This document shows positions 9,061 through 17,371 of a stretch of 64,000 nucleotides of DNA, piece after piece (position 1 is the first letter of the stretch; the number at the start of each line of letters is the position of its first letter). Made by a program: the position numbers and the translations under genes. The notes beneath the pieces are model-generated. The model did not search any database and had not been told where the DNA came from. It saw only the letters and a program-made list of their open reading frames with translations. The stretch is from Paenibacillus sp. J2TS4 (GTDB lineage Bacteria; Bacillota; Bacilli; Paenibacillales; NBRC-103111), in NCBI RefSeq assembly GCF_018403245.1, contig NZ_BOSH01000005.1, positions 124,001 to 188,000 of the forward strand. The letters are read 5' to 3'.

Positions 9061-10029
9061 TCACCATAAACTGCTCTCGGTCGTTTTTCTACTGATGCGG
9101 TTGGCAATCACTAGCAACGAAAAATTGATGACAGAGTTAAAGAGTCCGACGGCTGCAGAGAAGCTATAATCTGCCTCCATAATTCCCCTTCTGTACACAA
9201 AGGTGGAGATAACATCAGCCGTATCATAGGTGCCGGGATTGTACAACAGGATGATTTTATCCCAGCCGACGTTCAACAGCGTGCCCACATTCAGAATGAA
9301 CAGAATTAATACCGTTGGCAGAATGCCCGGAATGGTAATATGCAGCAGCTGCTTCCAGCGCCCCGCACCATCGACGACAGCCGCTTCATACAAGCTCGGA
9401 TTGATTCCCGACAAGGCCGCCAAATAAATAATCGAGTTCCAGCCGACGCTTTGCCATAGCCCTGAACTGACATAAATCGTGCGGAACCATTCAGGCAGAA
9501 TCAAAAACTGAATAGGCTCTTTAACCAGTCCAATAGCCAGGAGCAGACTATTAATGATTCCGTCCGGCTTGGAGAAGTCGATGATCATTCCACAGATAAC
9601 GATCAGGGAAATGAAGTGAGGGAGGTAGGAAATCGTCTGCACGAACGACTTGAACAGCTTTACTCTCAATTCATTTAACAGCAAGGCAAAGGCTATGGAA
9701 GCCGGAAAAATAACAATCAAGGAGTAAAAGCTCATCAAAAATGTATTTTTCAACAGACGCCAGAAATAATAGCTTTCAAAAAATCGTTGGAAATGCTTAA
9801 ATCCTACCCACGGACTATCCCAAATTCCGCGAAAAGGATTAAAATCTTTAAAAGCGATAATCGCGCCATACATCGGCTTATATTCAAAAATAATGAAATA
9901 GACGATAACCGGAAGAAGCATCAGGTATAAGTAACGGTTAGCGATTAACGGTTTCAATTTTCTCATCAGCGGCTTTTTCTTAACCGCAGGCCCGGTGCCT
10001 CCGATATCTACTTCAGTCGGTGCTGCCAT
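9061..10029 (-). CDS. Carbohydrate ABC importer permease, LplB/YteP-like
   Basis: This 322-residue permease has six predicted membrane spans and the EAA loop 'EAAVVDGAGRWKQLLHITIP'. The start at 10029 is chosen because AAAGGAG precedes it at normal spacing, although the frame is open further upstream. 'PMYGAIIAFKDFNPFRGI' in the first loop is characteristic of the LplB group. It is the first permease after the lipoprotein gene and pairs with the permease at 8170-9048. Confidence 0.93.
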   Translation of the reverse strand: MAAPTEVDIGGTGPAVKKKPLMRKLKPLIANRYLYLMLLPVIVYFIIFEYKPMYGAIIAFKDFNPFRGIWDSPWVGFKHFQRFFESYYFWRLLKNTFLMSFYSLIVIFPASIAFALLLNELRVKLFKSFVQTISYLPHFISLIVICGMIIDFSKPDGIINSLLLAIGLVKEPIQFLILPEWFRTIYVSSGLWQSVGWNSIIYLAALSGINPSLYEAAVVDGAGRWKQLLHITIPGILPTVLILFILNVGTLLNVGWDKIILLYNPGTYDTADVISTFVYRRGIMEADYSFSAAVGLFNSVINFSLLVIANRISRKTTESSLW

Positions 10030-10126
10030 GAAGGTCTCCTTTCCCGGCTGTCCTTCTTTACGAAGGAGGAAGGCTCCCCTAATACAGGGGAGCTCGCCTC
10101 TATGCCACAAGCTTTAATCTGTTTTA

Positions 10127-11782
10127 TTACTTTCCTTTAAAACGGTCATAAGCCGATTGATACTTCTCCAGCACTTTTTCAATCTGCATTTTTTGCAGCT
10201 GCCCGATCACGTTATCATAGCTATCTACAGGTATACGACCCATAATCATGCCGTTAATGGTTTCATCCACATAAGTGGTAATGTCGGCCATGGCGGATAC
10301 GACGACATCATTTTCTTCCGTTGTGAACTGAATAGGCGGCAGCTTGGAATCAAAATCGATGTATTTTCCATACAGTTCAAGCGGATTCTCAGTCTGTCCG
10401 TTAGCTTGACGGATTTGCTCGGCATAGCGAGGATCAGCGACCGTCGCCCAGCTTCCTCCACCGACTGTATGGTTCAGCAGGGCTTGAGTATTAGTCAGAC
10501 CATCCTCTGGATGCGTAACTTCTTTCTTGTAGATCGGATCTCCGTTAACCAGATCATAGGACTTGCCCTCCACTCCGAAGTTGTTGAGAATGATTCCTTC
10601 TTCGGAATATTGGTAATCCAGCCATTTGATAACTTCCTCAGGATGCTTCGTTTTGGCAGATACAGCCAGACCAATCCCGGCAGCCGGCCAGCGGAAGGAA
10701 ACGTGTCTTTGATCCCCGTTCGGTCCTTTTGGAGGAATAACTGGAGCAATTTTGAACGTATCATGCTTGCCTTCCATTAATGTAGTAAAGTTACCCATGT
10801 ACGAACCGGACCAGCCAAACCAGGCTCCTGCCAGATCCGTCGTCACTTTCTCAGTCAAGGATTGGAATGTCGTGTCTACCAAGTAGTTGGTATCCAGCAA
10901 TTTCTCTTCATAAAGCTTGTTCAAGAAGGCTATCACTTCTTTAAAGCGAGGATCATACGGCCCGTATTTTACTTTGCCATCCTCCACAAAAAAGTCGTAT
11001 TCTACCCCATAAGCAGGAGCAAACAGCATCATAACGTTCTTAACACTAACGGTAACGAGCGGAATTTCGTCTTGCTTGCTATTTCCATTAACGTCCTGTT
11101 CCCGGAACGCTTTAAGCATGTTATACCAATCGTCTACCGTTTCCGGCATTTCCAGACCGAGCTTCTCCACCCAGTCTTGTCTTACCTGCGGGAACATTTG
11201 AGTCAGCTCATCGGACTCCAGAACCATATTAGGCAAGTAGAAAATATGTCCATCCGGGGAGGTAATTTGTCCGCGAATGTCGGGATGCTCATCCAAAATC
11301 TTTTTAATATTCGGAGCATGCTGGTCAATTAAATCTTCCAGCGGGAGCAGGGCTCCTTGCAGACCATATTTACTGGCTTCTTTATCCCAGGCTTCGTGGA
11401 AAATCATGTCCGGAAGCTGGCCGGAAGACATCAACAGGCTGAAGGCTTCTGCACTGGCTTCTGTCGCGTGCTGAAAATTGATATGAACGTTAGTATTTTC
11501 CTCCATCTTCTGGAAGGAAAGCTTCTCATTGAAATCTTTACCTCTAAAGTTCCCTCCACTTGGCGACCAGAGGCTGAGATCTAATTTTTTATCGCTAATC
11601 GGCAGCTGAAGTCCGCCTACATCCCTTTTATCAGCGGATGACTGGTTATTCTCTGGCTCCGAATTCCCTTCTTTATTGGGTTCATTAGCCTTGCCGCCTG
11701 AACAAGCGGACAATACAAGAACGAATACTAATAGGATAGCTAGAATAGGATTGATCTTACTTCTTCTTCTCTCGGCGTTCAT
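10127..11782 (-). CDS. Extracellular sugar-binding lipoprotein, LplA/YtcQ-like
   Basis: The 551-residue protein starts with a lipoprotein signal: a basic N-terminus, a hydrophobic run, and lipobox 'VLSAC' with the acylated Cys near residue 27. A low-complexity Asn/Glu linker follows, then a large family-1 binding fold. Size and sequence ('GVEGKSYDLVNGDP', 'KWLDYQYSEEGI') match the long LplA-type receptors for oligosaccharides. It is the first gene of the leftward operon (receptor, two permeases, MDR, M20, SDR). A consensus promoter lies about 220 bases upstream, giving a long leader that contains a weak cre-like site. Ligand is unknown; the enzyme set suggests a modified sugar or acylated compound. 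Confidence 0.93.
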   Translation of the reverse strand: MNAERRRSKINPILAILLVFVLVLSACSGGKANEPNKEGNSEPENNQSSADKRDVGGLQLPISDKKLDLSLWSPSGGNFRGKDFNEKLSFQKMEENTNVHINFQHATEASAEAFSLLMSSGQLPDMIFHEAWDKEASKYGLQGALLPLEDLIDQHAPNIKKILDEHPDIRGQITSPDGHIFYLPNMVLESDELTQMFPQVRQDWVEKLGLEMPETVDDWYNMLKAFREQDVNGNSKQDEIPLVTVSVKNVMMLFAPAYGVEYDFFVEDGKVKYGPYDPRFKEVIAFLNKLYEEKLLDTNYLVDTTFQSLTEKVTTDLAGAWFGWSGSYMGNFTTLMEGKHDTFKIAPVIPPKGPNGDQRHVSFRWPAAGIGLAVSAKTKHPEEVIKWLDYQYSEEGIILNNFGVEGKSYDLVNGDPIYKKEVTHPEDGLTNTQALLNHTVGGGSWATVADPRYAEQIRQANGQTENPLELYGKYIDFDSKLPPIQFTTEENDVVVSAMADITTYVDETINGMIMGRIPVDSYDNVIGQLQKMQIEKVLEKYQSAYDRFKGK

Positions 11783-11897
11783 AGTTAACCTCCCTTATTC
11801 AATAACACACGCATTCCTCTGTTACATCCAGACACTACGAATACATTAGGACATTCAAAAAGCTGGTTATGTATCCACCTCCCCCGCCTAATAAAGT

Positions 11898-11911
11898 GGA
11901 AATCGCTTTCT
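11898..11911 (-). promoter_or_regulatory. Weak cre-like site in the leader of the ABC operon
   Basis: On the minus strand AGAAAGCGATTTCC matches 12 of 14 cre positions with the central CG intact. It lies within the predicted 5' untranslated region, where CcpA could act as a roadblock. This is motif evidence only. Confidence 0.35.
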
Positions 11912-11990
11912 GAAAAGGGATACATTGATTCCCTCTTGACTTCCATTTCAATAAAAATAGCTATTTTTTACCCTAAACTGATATACAACT

Positions 11991-11999
11991 GATTTACAT
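11991..11999. promoter_or_regulatory. Candidate operator GATTTACAT at the +1 of the ABC operon
   Basis: The nine-base motif is shared exactly with 13591-13599 in the promoter region of the regulator gene upstream. Here it lies immediately downstream of a perfect -10 hexamer, where a bound repressor would block initiation. Confidence 0.5.
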
Positions 12000-12001
12000 A
12001 G

Positions 12002-12030
12002 ATTATATTTGCTTCTGTAAGCGGTGTCAA
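12002..12030 (-). promoter_or_regulatory. Perfect sigma-A promoter of the ABC operon
   Basis: On the minus strand TTGACA (12030-12025) is followed after exactly 17 bp by TATAAT (12007-12002). The predicted start near 11995 lies inside the GATTTACAT motif. Confidence 0.85.
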
Positions 12031-12053
12031 TGGGAATTTAACCATTTGGAGAT

Positions 12054-12092
12054 AAAAAAAGAAGCGCTCGCATTTGTAATTGCGATCGCTTC
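12054..12092 (-). terminator. Rho-independent terminator of the second GntR/solute-binding regulator
   Basis: A twelve-base stem with one mismatch (12061-12072 with 12081-12092, eight-base loop) is followed on the minus strand by seven T residues. It ends the transcript of the gene at 12167-13567, just before the next promoter. Confidence 0.85.
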
Positions 12093-12166
12093 CATTCTGT
12101 TTCTGTTGATTTCCTAAGTATTTATAGAGTACATTACAGATTGAATAACGTACATTAAACAACAGG

Positions 12167-13567
12167 TTAACGACTGCGCGGTTCCGTCATCCATTGGCTT
12201 AATACCTTATGCAGTTCTTGTTCATCAATCATGTTAGACCAATAAGCATTCAGACTTTTGCGAAAACTGGTTAACGCTTTAATTGGCAGTCCCAGATCCC
12301 GGTGATAATAAAACGATGGAAAAAGCTCTCTATACATCAGGTAACGGGATGGACGGTTGATTTCGCGATTATCTACACTCATCTCGGCGACTTGTTTCCG
12401 GGCCGGGATACTGACCGTTTTCTCCCGTATGATGCTCTGGGCTTCAGGAGAGATAAGGAAATCCACTAATTTACGGGCGGCTTCCTTCTCCCGGGAGTTA
12501 CTGACAACAGCTGCTCCTATTGTAATCAACAGTGTTTTTTGCGGGTCCCTGGTCTTTAAAGTCGGCAGGGGGGCCAGATCATAGTCGAGAGGGAGATGTT
12601 TGATTTCGTTCAAATTAAAATAAGTGGTAACAATCATCGATACCTGCTGCTGCTTAAATAGAGGAATCGTCTGATCCTCATGATCTCCAGCCAGGTATTT
12701 GGGGAATATCGTATGATTATTCACTAGTTTGCTGTACGTTCTCAGGCTATTGGCTAACTGAGGGTCCAGCGTCCCCTCGCTTTGAACGTTATTCCTCCAC
12801 TCCAATCCGCTCTGAAGCAAAAAGACGGAATAGCGGTTTTCCGAGGCAGGAACAAAATAGATGGCGTGCCGGCCGCGCTTGGCGGAAAGCTTGGCAGCGG
12901 CATCCATTAAATCATCCCAGGTCCAATAGCTGTCAGGCTCGGGCAGGTCGGCTTCCTGAAAATGGGCTCTATTATAGCAAAGCACCACGGGAGAGAAGGA
13001 AATAGGGTAAGCCAGCAGCTGGCCCTGATGTATAAACGCTTCATTCGCAATAGGATACAGAGCGTCATCGGCACTCAAGGGCTCCAATAACGGCTCCAAT
13101 CCGCTCTCCACCATCTCTTGGAATTGCAGGCCATTAAAGGAGACGACATCAAGAATGCCGCTTTCCATCATTTCACCCGCAGATTGGACATGCTCGAAGT
13201 TATTTAAAGTAATGGGACGAACCTGAATGCCCGGATTTCCGCGATGAAATTCCAGCAGCAGCTCATCCATCAAAAAATCACTGGTCAAGGATGGGTTCAG
13301 GCCAAAATTGATCCGGATTTTCTCCTGGGCCGTTTCCATCACCATGCTGCCTACCCGGTCGATTTTGACAATCAGGCCTTCTTCGACTAACAGCTCCAAA
13401 CCTCTGCGAACCGATTTATTGCTTAATTGGAACTGCTTGGCTAGCATGCTTTCCGAAGGTAAATAAGATCCGGGCTGACGAACACCGCTTAATATATCCG
13501 TCCTCAGCTTGCCCACCAAACGGTCCAATCGCTCTTGAAACGATTGACGACCTGGTTTATTGTTCAT
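12167..13567 (-). CDS. GntR-type HTH fused to a solute-binding-like sensor domain (second copy)
   Basis: The 466-residue paralogue of the regulator at 3240 has the same architecture. A GntR winged helix covers about residues 10-75 ('LSNKSVRRGLELLVEEGLIV'), followed by a cytoplasmic family-1 binding-protein domain with no export signal ('VLCYNRAHFQEADLPEPDSY', 'KLVDFLISPEAQSIIREK'). The ATG follows GGGAG. It is placed directly upstream of, and on the same strand as, the lipoprotein-permease operon. Its own promoter and that operon's promoter carry the same GATTTACAT motif, so it most likely represses both and is released by the transported sugar. The division into DNA-binding and ligand-binding parts is clear; the ligand is not. 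Confidence 0.9.
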   Translation of the reverse strand: MNNKPGRQSFQERLDRLVGKLRTDILSGVRQPGSYLPSESMLAKQFQLSNKSVRRGLELLVEEGLIVKIDRVGSMVMETAQEKIRINFGLNPSLTSDFLMDELLLEFHRGNPGIQVRPITLNNFEHVQSAGEMMESGILDVVSFNGLQFQEMVESGLEPLLEPLSADDALYPIANEAFIHQGQLLAYPISFSPVVLCYNRAHFQEADLPEPDSYWTWDDLMDAAAKLSAKRGRHAIYFVPASENRYSVFLLQSGLEWRNNVQSEGTLDPQLANSLRTYSKLVNNHTIFPKYLAGDHEDQTIPLFKQQQVSMIVTTYFNLNEIKHLPLDYDLAPLPTLKTRDPQKTLLITIGAAVVSNSREKEAARKLVDFLISPEAQSIIREKTVSIPARKQVAEMSVDNREINRPSRYLMYRELFPSFYYHRDLGLPIKALTSFRKSLNAYWSNMIDEQELHKVLSQWMTEPRSR

Positions 13568-13590
13568 GTATAAAACTCCCTAGAATGATA

Positions 13591-13599
13591 GATTTACAT
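13591..13599. promoter_or_regulatory. Candidate operator GATTTACAT of the regulator gene
   Basis: This is an exact copy of the motif at 11991-11999. It lies just downstream of the predicted -10 of the regulator promoter, which suggests autoregulation. Confidence 0.45.
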
Positions 13600-13611
13600 C
13601 AGTTATGCTCT

Positions 13612-13640
13612 ATTTTCTCTAAACTTCTATAACCTGTCAA
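13612..13640 (-). promoter_or_regulatory. Promoter of the second GntR/solute-binding regulator
   Basis: On the minus strand TTGACA (13640-13635) is followed after 17 bp by GAAAAT (13617-13612), a 4/6 match to the -10 consensus. The weak -10 suits a low-level regulator gene. Confidence 0.55.
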
Positions 13641-13728
13641 CTGGACAGACATTTCTTACATCTCTACGAAGCTGCATCTGCTCTGCTCCATTTTCCATAT
13701 TATGAGCTTATTTTTTTGTTTATAGAAT

Positions 13729-15189
13729 CTATCCATCGGATGACCATCTGACATATCCTATCTCTTCCACCAACTGTTGGCCTTGAGGTCCCTGCATCCA
13801 TTCCAAAAAAGGAGCGATCGTCGTTTTGGAGTTATCCCTCAAAGTAATGGCATATAAAGTGGCGGTGAAGGGATAGGCCCCGCTGGAAATATTGTCCGCA
13901 TCCGGCTCTACCCCATCGATGGCCAGGAATTTAATGTTGATTTTTTGGTTCATTCCCGTTGCAAAAAAACGAAAGGAAAAACCAAGAGCATTCTCATAGT
14001 TTCTATAATCGGCCACTTGCTCCAGAATTCCGCCCATTCCGCGTGGAACCTCTTCCTTGAGAGGAGTCATGATCGGGGTGTCCCCCATAATCTTTTCCAA
14101 CAAGGTTTGGCTTCCCGAGTTTTTGGGGCGTTGAAAGGCAACGATCTTATCATCGGCACCACCTACATGCTTCCAGTTCTGAATCTTGCCGGAATAAATC
14201 TCCTTAATCTCGGACACCTGCAAGCTCTCAATCGGATTATTCGGATTGACAAAGAATACGAACGCTTCTTTTCCAATCGGAGTCATGATCAGCTCGCGTC
14301 CGTGCTCTTCAGCCATCTTTAATTGCTCTGCCGAAGGCTCGGCCCCGAAATAAATATCGACCTCGCGGTTCAATAAACGTTCATAGGCGTATATCGTATT
14401 CGTAAAGGTGATGAGCTTCTCGTTCGACTCCCCCATCCCCACCCGATCATATGCCGCTTGGGCAAAAGCGGAGTATACCGGGAAGGCCGCTTCGGCTCCA
14501 TCCAATACAGGCATGTCCTTCGGATTGTCAATCTGGAAGGTTGCCGGCCCAGCCAGCCGTGGCAATTGATTATCGGGATTAGTGATATCATAGGGCCATA
14601 AATCTGTACTGGAGTAGCCCCCGCCATATTTAAATCCATAGGAAGGGAGAACGGTTTGACTGCGCTGCCACTGGACGGCGCCTCCCACTCCCAGCGCCAG
14701 GATCAAGATGACGAGAAACCCGAGCGACGCATATCTGGGAATGGCGACCTTGGAGGTGCGATTTCTTTCTGTCAAGAAGAAGCAGATGAGAAACGAGAGA
14801 TTATAGCTGAGCGGCGCTAATAAATATACGATTCCGGGTTTGATAAAAGAGCCGATGAAGTTAATGGGAAGAAACGGGAGCTGCAGTAAGACGTACCATC
14901 CCCAGACGGGGCTTCCATAAAAACCACCGCTGGTAAGCATAAGCACGGACCATAACACGGCGGTATAGGTCAGGGGGAAAATAACAGGCCCATACCTCAT
15001 AGCCGGGGTATCTGGAAGCTGTCTTCCCTTGGCAGCAAATATGCCGGCAAATATTCCGCAGATGAACAGCGTAGCGGCAGCCGCGATAGTAAAATTAATT
15101 TCGAATGTCGCCCATGACAAGGCAGTCAGCGAAACGATGAATGGAATGACACCGCAATAGAACAATAAGATGAGGAGGATATGCCCCAT
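13729..15189 (-). CDS. Membrane-anchored PstS-like substrate-binding protein
   Basis: The 486-residue protein has about five hydrophobic membrane segments in its first 185 residues. An extracellular domain of roughly 290 residues of the phosphate-binding-protein type follows. Segments such as 'AFPVYSAFAQAAYDRV', 'EIKEIYSGKIQNWKHVGG', 'RPKNSGSQTLLEKIMG' and 'APFLEWMQGPQGQQLVEEIG' match the PstS-like pattern. There is no lipobox and no Pst transporter nearby. It may be a tethered sensor or receptor that delivers phosphate or another anion to a system encoded elsewhere. A G-rich stretch precedes the ATG at 15189. It is the only gene in its transcription unit. Confidence 0.8.
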   Translation of the reverse strand: MGHILLILLFYCGVIPFIVSLTALSWATFEINFTIAAAATLFICGIFAGIFAAKGRQLPDTPAMRYGPVIFPLTYTAVLWSVLMLTSGGFYGSPVWGWYVLLQLPFLPINFIGSFIKPGIVYLLAPLSYNLSFLICFFLTERNRTSKVAIPRYASLGFLVILILALGVGGAVQWQRSQTVLPSYGFKYGGGYSSTDLWPYDITNPDNQLPRLAGPATFQIDNPKDMPVLDGAEAAFPVYSAFAQAAYDRVGMGESNEKLITFTNTIYAYERLLNREVDIYFGAEPSAEQLKMAEEHGRELIMTPIGKEAFVFFVNPNNPIESLQVSEIKEIYSGKIQNWKHVGGADDKIVAFQRPKNSGSQTLLEKIMGDTPIMTPLKEEVPRGMGGILEQVADYRNYENALGFSFRFFATGMNQKINIKFLAIDGVEPDADNISSGAYPFTATLYAITLRDNSKTTIAPFLEWMQGPQGQQLVEEIGYVRWSSDG

Positions 15190-15318
15190 CTTTATCCGCC
15201 CCCTTTTCTATTTCGAGAGATTGTGCAAAAAGCTCCCCTGTGAATCACGAAACCGATTCAATATTGAACCGGGCACTCTATGTGTTCGACACATTGGGAC
15301 AATTTCCCTTCCCTCAAA

Positions 15319-15502
15319 TTAAGGTGCAGAAATGCACTTCAACTCTATAGTTTTTGCCTATTTTGAGATTAAGGTGTAAAAATACACTCTATTTCCCATA
15401 TTTCCTTGAAATGGACGATTTCGCCCATTTTAAGGTGTACTTTTGCACCCCGATTGTCCAAACAAGGTAAAACACCAATATTAAGAGGTACTATTGCACT
15501 TC
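15319..15502. repeat. Spaced short-dyad array, family A (four units)
   Basis: Four units of the form TTAAGGTGCA-nnn-TGCACTT start near 15320, 15371, 15431 and 15481, a period of about 50-60 bp. Related arrays lie at 59723-59908 and 60772-60957. Units are diverged but keep the GTGCA...TGCAC dyad and the adjoining TTAA. The rest of the gap 15190-15617 holds no gene. Confidence 0.7.
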
Positions 15503-15550
15503 AATTGTACAAATGGGGCGAATACTGTCTGCTCCGCCTTACTCATGATC

Positions 15551-15579
15551 AAAAAGAAGACCGCCTATTGAAAAGGCGG
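15551..15579 (-). terminator. Rho-independent terminator of the GNAT gene
   Basis: CCGCCT (15561-15566) pairs with AGGCGG (15574-15579). On the minus strand the hairpin is followed by TCTTCTTTTT. It ends the transcript of the acetyltransferase at 15618-16061. Confidence 0.8.
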
Positions 15580-15617
15580 ATCATTCAACTATTGTACGTA
15601 AGCTGAATACGTATGTT

Positions 15618-16061
15618 TCACTTTAGCGATTTCACCATAGTATAATAGCTGCTGCCAGGAGGGTAATCCTTAATTTCACCTACGACCTTATACTGCTGCA
15701 TTTCATAAAAAGTACGTGCTTGAAATTCAAAGGTAGTTAGCAGTGCTTTGTTCGCGCCTTTCTCCTTTGCAATGGTCTCTACTTTATTAAGCAAGAGCCG
15801 CCCTAAACCCATCCCACGGCATTCTTCTCCGAGCCAGAAGTCGTTAATTTCAACCCAATCCCAATAGACTTCTGCAGAAATTCCTCCGACCCACTGTTCA
15901 TCGTCGCCCGATACAATGATGTTAATCGGATGAACTGAATCTTCTTTTCTTATCTTGCTGTGATGAGGTGAATGTTTGTCATTGTAATCTCTAATCATTT
16001 GTTTTAGGAAACTTGCAAACTCATTATTGTGTTCCAAAGAAACGTCAATGGAATAGTTCAT
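15618..16061 (-). CDS. GNAT-family N-acetyltransferase
   Basis: The 147-residue protein has the GNAT acetyl-CoA motif 'EECRGMGLGRLLLNKVE' at about residues 76-92 and the downstream beta-bulge region 'LLTTFEFQARTFYEMQQYKV'. The start at 16061 is chosen because GGGGAG lies seven bases upstream. The open frame extends another 34 codons without a good ribosome binding site. It is a single-gene unit ending in a strong terminator. Small GNATs of this kind acetylate amines on small molecules, antibiotics or proteins; the acceptor cannot be deduced. Confidence 0.88.
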   Translation of the reverse strand: MNYSIDVSLEHNNEFASFLKQMIRDYNDKHSPHHSKIRKEDSVHPINIIVSGDDEQWVGGISAEVYWDWVEINDFWLGEECRGMGLGRLLLNKVETIAKEKGANKALLTTFEFQARTFYEMQQYKVVGEIKDYPPGSSYYTMVKSLK

Positions 16062-16183
16062 TGTTTCTCCCCATTTGTTGTTCTTATTAAAACAACCTTT
16101 TTTTCGCGAAAAAATGTTGTTCTTGCATTGAGCTTGATTTCTATACGAAAAAACAACCAGCAATTAATACCGTTGGACCGCTA

Positions 16184-17371
16184 CTACATTGCTTCTGTTG
16201 GGGCTGCGGACGATTTTCCATCATGCTTGATCAGCAGCAAAAACAGCAGGGCCAGCAGCATGCTGCCGGAAGCGCAGAAGAACAAGGAGCCGTAGCCGAA
16301 CTGGTCAATAATCAGACCGAGCAGCGGCGGTGAGGAGATGGCCGCCAGCGAGGAGACCAGGTAATACAAGCCCGTTCGGGTCCCGATGCTTCGTTCGCTT
16401 CCCGTGGATACGACAAACGGATAAGAGTTAATGTTAATGCACGCCCAGCAAATCCCTCCGAGCGCCAGCAAGGTACGGAGCATCAACACCGTGTCGATTA
16501 GCGGAATAGCGGCGAATACGAGAATTAGGCCGCACACACCGATGATAATCATCGTCTTCTTGCCGAATCGGTTGCCCAGCCAGCCGCTTGGAATCGCGAA
16601 TAATACAAAAAACAACGAAAAGAACGTTAACGAGAAGGCCGATACACTCTCCTCCAGCCCCATATGATGCTTTCCATATAACGTGAATAGCGCTTCGACG
16701 CCTTGATACGACACGAACCAGAAAAAAATCGCCGCCAGCAGCATGACGGTCGTGCGATCTAATTCCCCGAGCAGCTTGACCCGCTGATTATCGGTCGCTA
16801 CCGGAACAATCAGATCGCGTTTTTCCTTAATGGTGCGGAACAAAATGAACATCGAAAGCAAGGTAACCGCAGCCGCAGCGACAAACGGGAATGAAGGATT
16901 CGCCTTGTACAAAACAGACCCGCCGCCGAACGCAATAATCGCTCCGACTCCGCCCATGAAATTAATAATGCCGTTTGCTTTCGTCCGATGAGCTTCTGGT
17001 GTAATATCCGGCATCAAAGCAATCGTCGGCGACCGATAAAGACTCATCGCGAGGTTCATCAGCATCATGAATAACACTAGCGTGAAGAGATTGGTATGAA
17101 ACGGAATAAGAATGACGAACAACGCGGCTAACGGCATACCGATCAGAAGATAAGGCATTCGTCTGCCAAATCGGGATACGGTCCGGTCACTGCGATTTCC
17201 GATCCACGGCTGCAGAAACAAGGCGAAATAATTGTCTATCGTCATCATAAATCCGATTAGTGCGGTGCTTTTCAGAAAGGGATCGAGAAAGAACGGAACA
17301 AAGGCATTATAGAGCGACCACGTGATGCTAATGCTAAAAAAACCAAAGCCTAGCAACCACGTTTTCTTCAT
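16184..17371 (-). CDS. Major facilitator superfamily transporter, sugar-symporter-like
   Basis: The 395-residue protein has about twelve membrane segments. The MFS loop-2 motif is present as 'GNRSDRTVSRFGRRMPYLLI', which resembles the sucrose/GPH cation-symporter style, and the repeat of that loop is 'GNRFGKKTMII'. Its ATG overlaps the stop of the upstream glycerophosphodiesterase gene in an ATGA arrangement, so the two are translationally coupled. The pairing suggests uptake or efflux of a glycerol-phosphodiester-derived or sugar compound. Direction and substrate are not evident. Confidence 0.88.
   Translation of the reverse strand: MKKTWLLGFGFFSISITWSLYNAFVPFFLDPFLKSTALIGFMMTIDNYFALFLQPWIGNRSDRTVSRFGRRMPYLLIGMPLAALFVILIPFHTNLFTLVLFMMLMNLAMSLYRSPTIALMPDITPEAHRTKANGIINFMGGVGAIIAFGGGSVLYKANPSFPFVAAAAVTLLSMFILFRTIKEKRDLIVPVATDNQRVKLLGELDRTTVMLLAAIFFWFVSYQGVEALFTLYGKHHMGLEESVSAFSLTFFSLFFVLFAIPSGWLGNRFGKKTMIIIGVCGLILVFAAIPLIDTVLMLRTLLALGGICWACININSYPFVVSTGSERSIGTRTGLYYLVSSLAAISSPPLLGLIIDQFGYGSLFFCASGSMLLALLFLLLIKHDGKSSAAPTEAM

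Noticed and set aside
9061..10110. Longer start for the LplB-like permease at 10110
   Set aside because: The added 27 residues have no family match and the ATG at 10029 has AAAGGAG at good spacing.
15319..15502. CRISPR-like regular spacing of short repeats
   Set aside because: The repeated part is only about 20 bases and diverged, intervals vary from 50 to 61 bp, and no cas genes are present.
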